Assembly (NCBI GenBank): GCA_002280555.1
Contig: NCEE01000030.1
Location: forward strand, 1-46,241
DNA: 46,241 bases
DNA from: Sphingomonas sp. 32-62-10
GTDB taxonomy: Bacteria > Pseudomonadota > Alphaproteobacteria > Sphingomonadales > Sphingomonadaceae
Reading direction: 5' to 3'
A program made the position numbers and the translations under genes. Below the pieces are notes generated by a model, which saw only the letters and a program-made list of their open reading frames with translations, made no database searches and was not told the DNA's origin. Below are positions 1 through 9,157 of the stretch, piece after piece (the stretch's first letter is position 1; the number at the start of each line of letters is the position of its first letter).

Positions 1-1
1 T

Positions 2-1981
<1,980 letters not shown>

Positions 1982-2027
1982 AACGTCGCCATCGGAATTG
2001 TAGCATCAGCTTTTTGGGGTTGAAAAG

Positions 2028-2426
2028 ATGACGGTTGCCTTTCTCAACCCCCCGGCGCTCGCACAACCGGGCAGCTATTCGCATGTCGCGATGGTTCCGG
2101 CAGGGCGGCAAGTGCATCTGTCGGGCCAGGTTGCCCTTGATGCCGATGGCGCCCTTGTCGGGCGCGGCGATCTGGCGGCACAGGCTACCCAGGTTTTTGC
2201 CAATGTCGCGCTTGCAATGGCGGCGGCAGAACTGCCGATCACGGCTGTTTTCAAACTGACGCTCTACGTCGTCGATCTGACACCGGAGCGCGCCAACATC
2301 GTCAGAGCGGCCCGCGCCGCCTGCTTTGGCGCGGGCCCTTACCCGGCTGCGACGATGGTCGGTGTATCCGCGCTCGTCGATCCGGCCTTTCTGATCGAAG
2401 TCGAGGCAATTGCGTTCGCTGATTGA
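2028..2426 (+). CDS. Rid-family (YjgF/YER057c/UK114) protein
   Basis: A 132-residue Rid protein. Archetypal RidA members hydrolyse reactive enamine/imine intermediates made by PLP enzymes. The family core is visible: HLSGQVALDADG, a central AAQATQVFANV helix, and a C-terminal IEVEAIA strand carrying the conserved Glu. The Arg that defines active RidA (in the PARSCV segment of E. coli RidA) is absent: the aligned segment here is PAATMV. That suggests one of the Rid subfamilies without imine deaminase activity, but this is inference. The ATG at 2028 is 46 nt after the rpoD stop and gives the family's usual length. The gene ends tail-to-tail against the reverse-strand gene that follows. Confidence 0.85.
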   Translation: MTVAFLNPPALAQPGSYSHVAMVPAGRQVHLSGQVALDADGALVGRGDLAAQATQVFANVALAMAAAELPITAVFKLTLYVVDLTPERANIVRAARAACFGAGPYPAATMVGVSALVDPAFLIEVEAIAFAD

Positions 2427-2480
2427 TCGATCAGGCGGGACGGCACCATAATTCGATCAGCGTCGCCGCCTTGTCGAAGG

Positions 2481-3281
2481 TCAGGCGCGAACACCCGGCC
2501 AGCGTGGCGCGGGGGATTGATAGCGTAAACGCCGGACGCGGTCGCGCACGCGAACGGCGATTTGCGTCATCGATAAAGGGCCGATCACCAGCGGGCGCTG
2601 AAGCGTCATCAATCGAACGGGGCGCTTCACGCCGAGCAAGATGTCGACATCCCATGTCGCGCCGCTCAGCGTGCCCCCATAAGCGCGGGCGATTGCGGCC
2701 CCTGCCGCCGCCGATGCAATCGGATGAGCGGTGGGGTCATCGAGATCGAACCCGACGGCCATGCCGAAGCTTTCCTCCTTATAGCCCGTAACGCTCGATG
2801 AATTGATTCCGCCAAACAACGGAAAATCATGACGCTGGCTGCTGGCATCGGTCGCGCCGAACTGAAGCGTGATGCGCGATTGCGGGAGCGCCCATGGACC
2901 AATCGTCCCGTCGCCCGGCATCGCCGGCGCGTCGAAAAACCAGAATGCGCGGCCCTTATGGGCGACGCCAGCAATGGTGAAATCGAGTGGGCGGTTTTTG
3001 CCCTTGAAGGCACGCTTGCCGGCAATGTTGAGATTGGCGTTACCCATCAGCGGCGCCGGCTTGAAGCCCGATTGCATGATAAAATCGGCGTTCAGGAGCA
3101 GTCGATCGGGCCCGCCCGAGACGATCCGCAGCCGTGCTGGCGCGCGCTCTATCGTCGCCGCGATCATCTCGCCCGGTTGCACAATCAGCTCGGTGACCGG
3201 CGTCTGGTCAGGCACGGGCGCGTTGGCGCCAAGTGCCAAAGCGGCCATCATATTTACCGCAAGTCGCACACTGTTCTCCAT
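2481..3281 (-). CDS. Secreted protein of unknown function, 3' end probably frameshifted
   Basis: A 266-residue protein starting with a hydrophobic segment that looks like a signal peptide (MENSVRLAVNMMAALALGANA), so probably exported. I do not recognise the family. The body is rich in predicted strands in two similar-sized halves, with segments such as GTIGPWALPQSRITLQFG that faintly recall retropepsin-like folds, but no catalytic DTG/DSG triad is seen. The last 18 or so residues (RRLRYQSPAPRWPGVRA) are Arg/Pro-rich and unlike the rest. In the neighbouring reverse frame the sequence continues as FTLSIPRATLAGCSRLTF and on to a stop at 2431, with GC-rich third positions. A one-base deletion near 2530-2540 would explain this, and the intact gene would then span 2431-3281. 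Confidence 0.6.
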   Translation of the reverse strand: MENSVRLAVNMMAALALGANAPVPDQTPVTELIVQPGEMIAATIERAPARLRIVSGGPDRLLLNADFIMQSGFKPAPLMGNANLNIAGKRAFKGKNRPLDFTIAGVAHKGRAFWFFDAPAMPGDGTIGPWALPQSRITLQFGATDASSQRHDFPLFGGINSSSVTGYKEESFGMAVGFDLDDPTAHPIASAAAGAAIARAYGGTLSGATWDVDILLGVKRPVRLMTLQRPLVIGPLSMTQIAVRVRDRVRRLRYQSPAPRWPGVRA

Positions 3282-3308
3282 TCCATCTTCTGAGGTGATG
3301 TTACCGCG

Positions 3309-3437
3309 ATGTGCCGGTCATCGCCAACGCCAGTTGAGCGCCATCCCAACCAGAACAACAGATTGTACGACAGCAACATCCAAAACGGAGCGATCCCGTT
3401 GCGTTTGAAGGCGTTGGCCGTGGATATGATCGCATGA
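3309..3437 (+). CDS. Possible 42-residue small protein upstream of the PAS gene
   Basis: A short frame (MCRSSPTPVERH...LKALAVDMIA) whose TGA overlaps the ATG of the next gene in an ATGA junction, the arrangement used by coupled genes elsewhere in this window. Third positions are about 70% G/C, as expected for coding sequence here. Against it: only 28 nt separate its ATG from the divergent gene at 3281, the Shine-Dalgarno candidate (GAGGTG) lies 11 nt from the ATG, and I recognise no family. The same stretch may simply be the divergent promoter region. Confidence 0.3.
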   Translation: MCRSSPTPVERHPNQNNRLYDSNIQNGAIPLRLKALAVDMIA

Positions 3438-4333
3438 TTTCACCGGCCCTGCCCCCGCCGCTCAATGGCACCAATGTCGTCACTGCATCCGATCTGGTTC
3501 GCCATTTCGGGCATTGGCAAGAACGCGCGAGCCGGGAGCCGGTATACGTCCTGCACCGTGGGCGTCCGCGTTTTGTGCTGACATCGATGGAGACCATGCA
3601 CGCATTATGCGCGCCGCACCAATCGGCTCCGGTGGAAAGCGCTACTCCCGGTATCGCCTTCGAACCGCTGCTCGATCTTACCCGCGAAATCATTCTCCTG
3701 GTCGATCATGATCTGGCCTTGATTGCCACCAGTCGGGCGGCGCGCGGCTATTTCGGTGAGGGCGCCCGTACCGGTGTACCGCTCGCCAATGCCGTGCGCA
3801 GCGCTAGCTCGGCATTGCTCGTTGATGCTGTCAGACGCGTCATGGCCTCCGGGATTGGCGAGAAGATCGACATTGCCGCGCCCTATGCGGGGCGATCGGT
3901 CGTCATTGCTATCGATGCGATTGAATCGGGCGCGTTTCTGCAAGTCCGCGACATCACACTGGTGGAGGAGCTTGCCGCCTTGCGCGCCGAACAGGCAGCG
4001 GTCTTCGGAGCGCTGATGGTGACCGGCAAGGCAGCAATCGGCCGAATCAATCTTCGCGGCTATCTTGAGCCACCCCTGGGCGGGATCGCCACATTGGTCG
4101 GTCTCGAGTCAGCCACTCTACTTGGCAGTCGCTTCATCGCCCTGATCGATTCCGCGACGCGACCGACGGTCGGCCAAGCTCTCGAAAACGCCATCGAAAC
4201 GCGCCAGCCGGTCCGGTGCGATGCTGCTCTGCTGATCAGCGGCGCGCCGTCTAACCCGATCAGCATCGCCTTCAATCCCATTCGACGCGGTTCAGTGATC
4301 GAGGGGGTCAGCGTGGCCGTGATCGTCCTGTGA
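3434..4333 (+). CDS. PAS-type sensor protein with Phd/YefM antitoxin-like N-terminus
   Basis: A 299-residue soluble protein. Residues about 14-58 (VVTASDLVRHFGHWQERA, then YVLHRGRPRFVLTSMETM) resemble the N-terminal fold of Phd/YefM antitoxins, where the phrase 'hxRGxPxxVLxS' follows a short helix. Residues about 78-185 and 187-299 look like two PAS-type sensory domains (EIILLVDHDLALIATSRAA; FLQVRDITLVEELAALRAE). No kinase, cyclase, GGDEF or other output domain is present and there is no toxin gene beside it. In antitoxins this fold binds DNA and the toxin; here it might give a ligand-sensing DNA-binding protein, which is inference. The domain match is by eye. The start is the ATG with the preceding ATGA overlap; no strong Shine-Dalgarno is visible. 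Confidence 0.65.
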   Translation: MISPALPPPLNGTNVVTASDLVRHFGHWQERASREPVYVLHRGRPRFVLTSMETMHALCAPHQSAPVESATPGIAFEPLLDLTREIILLVDHDLALIATSRAARGYFGEGARTGVPLANAVRSASSALLVDAVRRVMASGIGEKIDIAAPYAGRSVVIAIDAIESGAFLQVRDITLVEELAALRAEQAAVFGALMVTGKAAIGRINLRGYLEPPLGGIATLVGLESATLLGSRFIALIDSATRPTVGQALENAIETRQPVRCDAALLISGAPSNPISIAFNPIRRGSVIEGVSVAVIVL

Positions 4334-4349
4334 ACCGCTGCACCAAGCG

Positions 4350-4377
4350 TTGAAACACACTTAAGCCGCTGTAAACC
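4350..4377 (+). promoter_or_regulatory. Candidate sigma-70 promoter upstream of the helical protein gene
   Basis: TTGAAA at 4350-4355 and TAAACC at 4372-4377 with a 16-nt spacer lie in the 132-nt gap before the gene at 4466. The -35 box is good and the -10 box only fair, so this is a weak call. Confidence 0.3.
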
Positions 4378-4465
4378 GCGTCTTTACGCGCTTGGTATAA
4401 GAGTTTCCCCGATAGCCGGACGTGCCGGCACAACCGGCATCATTCTTGGGGATCAAGACAAAGCA

Positions 4466-5155
4466 ATGGCATCCGATCCGGCACCCCCTGTGAAACTTGC
4501 AACGCGGCTGGCGACGCCACTCGGCACGGGGCAAAGCATCGTTGCCGCGCTGATCGATGCCGATGGCAGCCATAAACACCCGTTCAGCCACCGCCTTGTT
4601 TCCCCGCAAGTGCCCGTCCGTGATCTGGCCGATGCCATCCATGCACTGTGCACGCTCCACGGTCGCCAGCCCGGGATTCTAGACCATGCTTTGGAGCGTA
4701 ATCGTCAGCAGGGACTGCAAGGCTGGCTTGACGTGTCGCTCGAGGGTTTTGCGGTCGAGCGCGCGTTGCTTGCCAAACTCGCATCGGCGGCAGGGCCGCT
4801 GCCATCAACGCCTGGTCAGGCCGAGTCGGAAAGCGCGGTAGCAGGCCAGCGCCATGCACTCGACATGCTCGCGCAATCGGATCGTACCGGCTGCGCCATC
4901 GGTGCCGCGGTAGCACTTGTGATCGATTGGGCAGCGATGCGGCGGGTGCTTGATGCTGCCGCGCAGCGTTTTGGCATTGCAACGCCCAGCTATGAACTAC
5001 CGCTACCGCAAGAAACCGACACAATTGTTGCCGCTGCTGCCGAAACACCTTCGATCGAGCGCGCAATGGCCTTTGGCGTCCAGCAAGTGCTGGCGCAGCA
5101 CCGGGGGCTTTGGGATCTCTTAGAAGCCCGAGCCAGCGCACGCGACCGCCACTGA
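4466..5155 (+). CDS. Helical protein of unknown function
   Basis: A 229-residue protein that I do not recognise. It has no signal peptide or membrane segment. Almost all of it is Ala/Leu-rich and likely helical, with a conserved-looking centre (GWLDVSLEGFAVERALLAKL; SGQRHALDMLAQSDRTGCAIG-like region) and a C-terminal helix (IERAMAFGVQQVLAQHRGLWDLL). The His/Asp/Glu content of the helices would permit a ferritin-like or metal-binding bundle, but no clear ligand motif stands out. It lies between the PAS gene and the MoxR gene on the same strand, with 132 nt upstream and 111 nt downstream, so it is probably its own transcription unit. Coding status is supported by length and codon bias. Confidence 0.7.
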   Translation: MASDPAPPVKLATRLATPLGTGQSIVAALIDADGSHKHPFSHRLVSPQVPVRDLADAIHALCTLHGRQPGILDHALERNRQQGLQGWLDVSLEGFAVERALLAKLASAAGPLPSTPGQAESESAVAGQRHALDMLAQSDRTGCAIGAAVALVIDWAAMRRVLDAAAQRFGIATPSYELPLPQETDTIVAAAAETPSIERAMAFGVQQVLAQHRGLWDLLEARASARDRH

Positions 5156-5266
5156 ACTGATCCTGACACCATAGCCGCCCGTCCTGCTTGCGTGTGCGGG
5201 TGAAAAACCTCTATCTCCAGACCCGATATTCGAATCCGAAGAACTGGGTGAAATGGGGATGATGGC

Positions 5267-6121
5267 ATGAAGCGTTTCGAAGGCACCCAGAGCTATGTCG
5301 CGACCAACGACCTGAAGGTCGCTGTCAACGCGGCCGTTACGCTGCGCCGCCCGCTGCTGGTGAAGGGTGAACCTGGCACCGGCAAGACCGTACTCGCCTA
5401 TGAAATCGCCAAGGCCATCGATGCCGAGCTGATCGAATGGAACATCAAATCGACCACCAAGGCGCAGCAGGGGCTGTATGAATATGACGCCGTTGCGCGT
5501 CTGCGCGACGGCCAGCTGGGGGACGAACGCGTCCACGACATTTCCAATTACATCCGCCGCGGCAAATTGTGGGAAGCGTTCACACGCGAAAAGCCACCCG
5601 TCCTGCTGATCGACGAAATCGACAAGGCCGATATCGAATTCCCCAACGATCTGCTGCAAGAGCTCGATCGGATGGAATTCCATGTCTACGAAACCAAGGA
5701 AACCGTTCGCGCTGCTGAACGGCCGATCGTCGTGATCACCAGCAACAATGAAAAGGAACTGCCGGACGCGTTCCTGCGCCGGTGCTTCTTCCACTACATC
5801 AAATTCCCCGATCGTGAGACGATGCAGGCGATCATCGACGTCCATTTCCCGGGCATCCAGAAGATCCTGGTCAGCAAGGCGATGGACATTTTCTACGACG
5901 TTCGCGAAGTGCCGGGCCTGAAGAAAAAGCCAAGTACCAGCGAGCTGCTCGACTGGCTGAAGCTGCTGCTGCACGAGGATATGCCACTCGACGTGCTGCA
6001 GAACCGCGATCCCACCAAGGCGATCCCGCCGCTGCACGGCGCGCTACTGAAGAACGAGCAGGATGTGATGCTATTCGAACGGCTGGCCTTTATGGCGAAG
6101 CGCCAACAGAATAAGGGGTGA
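5267..6121 (+). CDS. MoxR-family AAA+ ATPase
   Basis: A 284-residue MoxR-type AAA+ ATPase; such proteins act as chaperones with VWA-domain partners to mature or activate enzyme complexes. Walker A is GEPGTGKT at residues 34-41, Walker B VLLIDEIDKAD at about 110-120, sensor 1 ITSNNEKELPDAF at about 157-170, followed by LRRC carrying the arginine-finger region. The C-terminal lid (SELLDWLKLLLHED) is present. The ATG at 5267 is preceded by GGGGATGATGGC and gives full family length. The stop overlaps the GTG of the DUF817 gene by 4 nt. The VWA protein expected beside it is found about 4.6 kb downstream (10768-11946) on the same strand. Other MoxR genes are often followed directly by that partner, so the gap is unusual. 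Confidence 0.93.
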   Translation: MKRFEGTQSYVATNDLKVAVNAAVTLRRPLLVKGEPGTGKTVLAYEIAKAIDAELIEWNIKSTTKAQQGLYEYDAVARLRDGQLGDERVHDISNYIRRGKLWEAFTREKPPVLLIDEIDKADIEFPNDLLQELDRMEFHVYETKETVRAAERPIVVITSNNEKELPDAFLRRCFFHYIKFPDRETMQAIIDVHFPGIQKILVSKAMDIFYDVREVPGLKKKPSTSELLDWLKLLLHEDMPLDVLQNRDPTKAIPPLHGALLKNEQDVMLFERLAFMAKRQQNKG

Positions 6122-6981
6122 GCGAAAGCCCGGGCGGCGCAACCCGCTTTGCTCGCATCCGTGCCCGCCTCGAAGCGGCGCAGCCAACCCATGGCTGGCA
6201 GGCCGGTTTCTATGAATTCTGCCTGTTCGGATTCAAGCAGGGCTGGGCGTGCTTGTTCGGCGGGCTGATGCTCGCATTGTTGCTGGGCACATACCTTTTT
6301 TACCCGGCCAATGCGCCACTTGCGCGCTATGATTTCCTGACGATCGCGGCGCTATCCATTCAGCTGGGGATGCTCGCCCTTCGCCTCGAGTCGCTGGACG
6401 AAGCACGGGTCATCCTTGCCTTTCACCTGATCGGCACAGTAATGGAGCTGTTCAAGACTCAGGTTGGATCGTGGAGCTACCCCGAACCGGGCCTGCTGAA
6501 AATCGGCGCGGTGCCGTTGTTTTCGGGCTTCATGTACGCAGCGGTCGGCAGCTATATCGCCCGCGTCTGGCGGATATTCGCCTTCCGGTACGATCATTAT
6601 CCGCCGCGCTGGACGACCTGGGTGCTAGCGTCGGCCATCTACGTCAATTTCTTTGCCCACCATTGGCTACCGGATATTCGACTGGCGCTGTTTGCGATCA
6701 CGGGGCTGTTGTTCTGGCGGACGCGGGTGTGGTTCACACCGTTTCGAACCGACAGATCAATGCCGTTGCTGCTCGGCTGGTTTCTTGTCGCGATGTTCAT
6801 TTGGTTCGCCGAGAATATCGCCACCTTCTCCAATGCCTGGCTTTATCCAACACAGCGCGACGGCTGGACGCTGGTGTCCCCCGCGAAGCTGGGGGCGTGG
6901 TATCTGCTGATGATCATTTCATTCGTGCTGGTCGCGGCACTGCATGAACCGAAACCACGCTTTCATGGCCGCGATCGTTAG
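6118..6981 (+). CDS. DUF817 integral membrane protein
   Basis: A 287-residue polytopic membrane protein of the DUF817 family, whose function is not known. Roughly seven hydrophobic segments are visible, beginning near residue 45 (ACLFGGLMLALLLGTYLF) and ending near 275 (WYLLMIISFVLVAAL). Polar family-like stretches include MELFKTQVGSWSYPEPG and FAENIATFSNAWLYP, which probably form the functional pocket. The GTG start overlaps the MoxR stop (GTGA), so translation is likely coupled to it. A short soluble N-terminus of about 25 residues precedes the first membrane helix. Assignment is by recall of the family pattern. Confidence 0.85.
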   Translation: MSESPGGATRFARIRARLEAAQPTHGWQAGFYEFCLFGFKQGWACLFGGLMLALLLGTYLFYPANAPLARYDFLTIAALSIQLGMLALRLESLDEARVILAFHLIGTVMELFKTQVGSWSYPEPGLLKIGAVPLFSGFMYAAVGSYIARVWRIFAFRYDHYPPRWTTWVLASAIYVNFFAHHWLPDIRLALFAITGLLFWRTRVWFTPFRTDRSMPLLLGWFLVAMFIWFAENIATFSNAWLYPTQRDGWTLVSPAKLGAWYLLMIISFVLVAALHEPKPRFHGRDR

Positions 6982-7043
6982 GATAGCCTGTCGCCAAATC
7001 AGGCCGCCAAAATTGCGGACCTAGCAACGACGGGAGAGCGACG

Positions 7044-8390
7044 ATGACCAAGCCGGTAGCCGAGCAAACCGATCTATCACGCCGAACGCTGGTTACCGCC
7101 GGGCTGGGCCTTGCAGCGGCATCATCAATCGCGGCTGCACCTGGGCGTGCAACTGCAGCGCGCAAAACCTTACCGAATGGATTTTGGTGGGGAACCGCGA
7201 CGGCCGCACACCAGATCGAAGGCAACAACACCAATTCGGACTTCTGGCTCGCGGAGAATGTAAAGCCGACCTTGTTTCAGGAACCGTCGCTTGATGCCTG
7301 TGACAGCTATCATCGTTATGGCGAGGACATTGCACTGGCCGCCAAGCTCGGGTTCAACGCGCACCGTTTCGGCGTCGAATGGGCACGGATCGAACCCGAA
7401 CCCGGCAAGTTCAGCGCCGCCGCGCTCGACCATTATCAGCGGGTGATGGAAGCCTGCCATGCCAAGGGCCTGGCCCCTGTCATTACCTTCAGCCACTGGA
7501 CGGTGCCGCGCTGGTTCGCGGCGATGGGCGGGTTCGAACATCCTGACAGCCCCGCCCTGTTCGCCCGCTTTGCCGAGCGGGCGACCGCGAAGCTGGGGCC
7601 ATTAATGTCGGCGGCATCAACCTTCAACGAAGCCAATATCGCGCGCCTCATTCAGGCGCGGCCCGAATCCAAGCTGATCGGGCCTGCCGTGCGCGCCATG
7701 CTGGCGGCATGCGCCAAGGCCAGTGGATCGGATCGCTTCGCCTCGGTTCTCTTCGCCGATCTGGCAAAAAGCGAGGCCAATCAGGTCGCGGCGCATGAAC
7801 AGGCTTTCCAGGCGATCAAGGCCGGGCCGGGGAATTTTCCGGTTGGCGTGACGATTAGTATGCAGGATGTGCAAGGCGTGGGTGAAGGGCACCGGGCAAC
7901 CGAGATCGAGGATCAGATCTATGGGCCGTGGATAGCGCAGGCGGCAAAGGCCGATTTCGTCGGCGTGCAGACCTACACCCGGATCCGCGTCGATGCGAAC
8001 GGCATCATGCCACCGCCAAAGGGGGCTGAGCTGACCGCTGCTGGCTATGAATTCTACCCAGAGGCACTGGGCGCAACGATCCGCTACGCTGCACGCAAGA
8101 CCGGACGACCGATTTACGTCACCGAAAATGGCATTGGCACAGACGACGATACCCGGCGCATCGCCTATATCGATCGCGCCGTCGCCAGCATGCGGGCGTG
8201 CATCGACGATGGTATTGACGTGCGCGGCTACCTCCACTGGTCGCTGCTCGACAATTACGAATGGGTGTTCGGGTATAAGCAGCGCTTCGGGCTCGTGGCG
8301 GTGGACCTGAAGACGTTCAAAAGGACGCCCAAACCGAGCGCGCTACATCTCGGCGCGATGGCCCGGTCCAGTCGGCGGCTCGGCAAGTAG
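7044..8390 (+). CDS. Tat-exported glycoside hydrolase family 1 (beta-glucosidase-like)
   Basis: A 448-residue GH1 retaining beta-glycosidase. The N-terminus has a twin-arginine signal (SRRTLVTAGLGLAAASS, residues 12-28), so the folded enzyme is probably periplasmic. The mature protein opens with the GH1 signature NGFWWGTATAAHQIEG; HW at 151-152 is the sugar-binding pair; the acid/base Glu is E196 in TFNEAN; the nucleophile is E361 in VTENG; the aglycone/glycone region near the end is WSLLDNYEWVFGYKQRFG. The acid/base motif reads NEA instead of the common NEP, a change seen here directly and of unknown effect. GGGAGAGCGACG before the ATG is a good ribosome site. The substrate cannot be told; the export signal suggests an external or periplasmic glycoside. 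Confidence 0.9.
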   Translation: MTKPVAEQTDLSRRTLVTAGLGLAAASSIAAAPGRATAARKTLPNGFWWGTATAAHQIEGNNTNSDFWLAENVKPTLFQEPSLDACDSYHRYGEDIALAAKLGFNAHRFGVEWARIEPEPGKFSAAALDHYQRVMEACHAKGLAPVITFSHWTVPRWFAAMGGFEHPDSPALFARFAERATAKLGPLMSAASTFNEANIARLIQARPESKLIGPAVRAMLAACAKASGSDRFASVLFADLAKSEANQVAAHEQAFQAIKAGPGNFPVGVTISMQDVQGVGEGHRATEIEDQIYGPWIAQAAKADFVGVQTYTRIRVDANGIMPPPKGAELTAAGYEFYPEALGATIRYAARKTGRPIYVTENGIGTDDDTRRIAYIDRAVASMRACIDDGIDVRGYLHWSLLDNYEWVFGYKQRFGLVAVDLKTFKRTPKPSALHLGAMARSSRRLGK

Positions 8391-8480
8391 GCAAGGCCTG
8401 CCCGTCTATCGGGTGAGTAAACGCCGTATAAACCACGGGGTAGCACGCTTTCTCCACAGGCTGCGGTGCATGCCGTGCCG

Positions 8481-9020
8481 ATGCTTGCGCTATTCCGCCC
8501 CCTCGCTGCCCTCGCCGCCGCAGCGTTGCTCGCCAGTGTCCCGGCACAGGCGTCGCTGCTCGATTATGTCGGCGAGTGCGTGCCCTTTGCGCGTGCTGCA
8601 TCGGGCATCCAAATCTATGGCGATGCTTGGACGTGGTGGGAAAAGGCCGCAGGCAAATATCGCCGCGGCTATGTGCCCCTTGAGGGCGCGGTAATCGTCT
8701 TTGCCCGATCGGCGCGGCTGCCACTGGGACATGTCGCCGTGATCAGCAGAGTGATCGACGACCGCGTGGTGATGGTAACCCACGCCAACTGGTCGCGGAT
8801 CGACGGTGTGCGCGGTCGTGTCGAGCAGGACGTAACACTAACCGATGTTTCCGATGCAGGCGATTGGAGCGCAGTGCGCGTTTGGTATCGGGGCACATCG
8901 GGGCTTGGATCGACGAGCTACCCGGTCGACGGGTTCATCTATGGCGGGCGCGAAGCCCCCGAGTTGACGAGCCGCAGCCCCGATTATGTCGGCGCATTGA
9001 TTGACGTTTACGCCCGCTAA
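8481..9020 (+). CDS. Exported CHAP-domain amidase/endopeptidase
   Basis: CHAP domains are NlpC/P60-type cysteine amidases or endopeptidases acting on peptidoglycan. With the ATG at 8481 the protein has 179 residues and a clean signal peptide (MLALFRPLAALAAAALLASV, cut near PAQAS). A GTG at 8466 would add five residues (MHAVP) and also fits. The catalytic Cys is C33 in GECVPFAR and the His H84 in LGHVAVIS, with VMVTHANW downstream, as in the family. No binding repeats are attached, so the enzyme is minimal. It follows the GH1 gene on the same strand by 90 nt. It ends against a strong inverted repeat facing the chemoreceptor gene. Confidence 0.85.
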   Translation: MLALFRPLAALAAAALLASVPAQASLLDYVGECVPFARAASGIQIYGDAWTWWEKAAGKYRRGYVPLEGAVIVFARSARLPLGHVAVISRVIDDRVVMVTHANWSRIDGVRGRVEQDVTLTDVSDAGDWSAVRVWYRGTSGLGSTSYPVDGFIYGGREAPELTSRSPDYVGALIDVYAR

Positions 9021-9054
9021 AGCTGGATGCCTTTAGTCGATTGAACCTCACCCT

Positions 9055-9123
9055 CCGTTCGGGCTGAGCGAAGTCGAAGTCCAGGCGCCGCGCTTGCCCT
9101 TCGACTTCGCTCAGGGCGAACGG
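9055..9123. repeat. Inverted repeat between convergent genes (sphingomonad REP-like)
   Basis: Two 25-nt arms (9055-9079 and 9099-9123) match in inverted orientation at 23 of 25 positions around a 19-nt loop. The core reads GGGCTGAGCGAAGTCGAAG on the left and its near complement on the right. It sits exactly in the gap between the CHAP gene (ends 9020) and the chemoreceptor gene (ends 9158 on the other strand), so RNA from either strand would form a long hairpin. I recall this core as dispersed between genes in sphingomonad genomes. A terminator or mRNA-stabilising role is inferred. Confidence 0.75.
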
Positions 9124-9157
9124 CGTGGGAGTTGATTCAAAGTAAAGTCAACGCTCT

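Noticed and set aside
3282..3433. A reverse-strand frame with a hydrophobic stretch (FWMLLSYNLLFWLGW) that could be a small membrane protein.
   Set aside because: It has no start codon before the hydrophobic part and its upstream stop lies close by; it is probably chance on the complement of the control region.
5120..6037. A 305-codon reverse frame opposite the MoxR gene.
   Set aside because: The forward strand encodes an unmistakable AAA+ ATPase; the reverse product has no family features.
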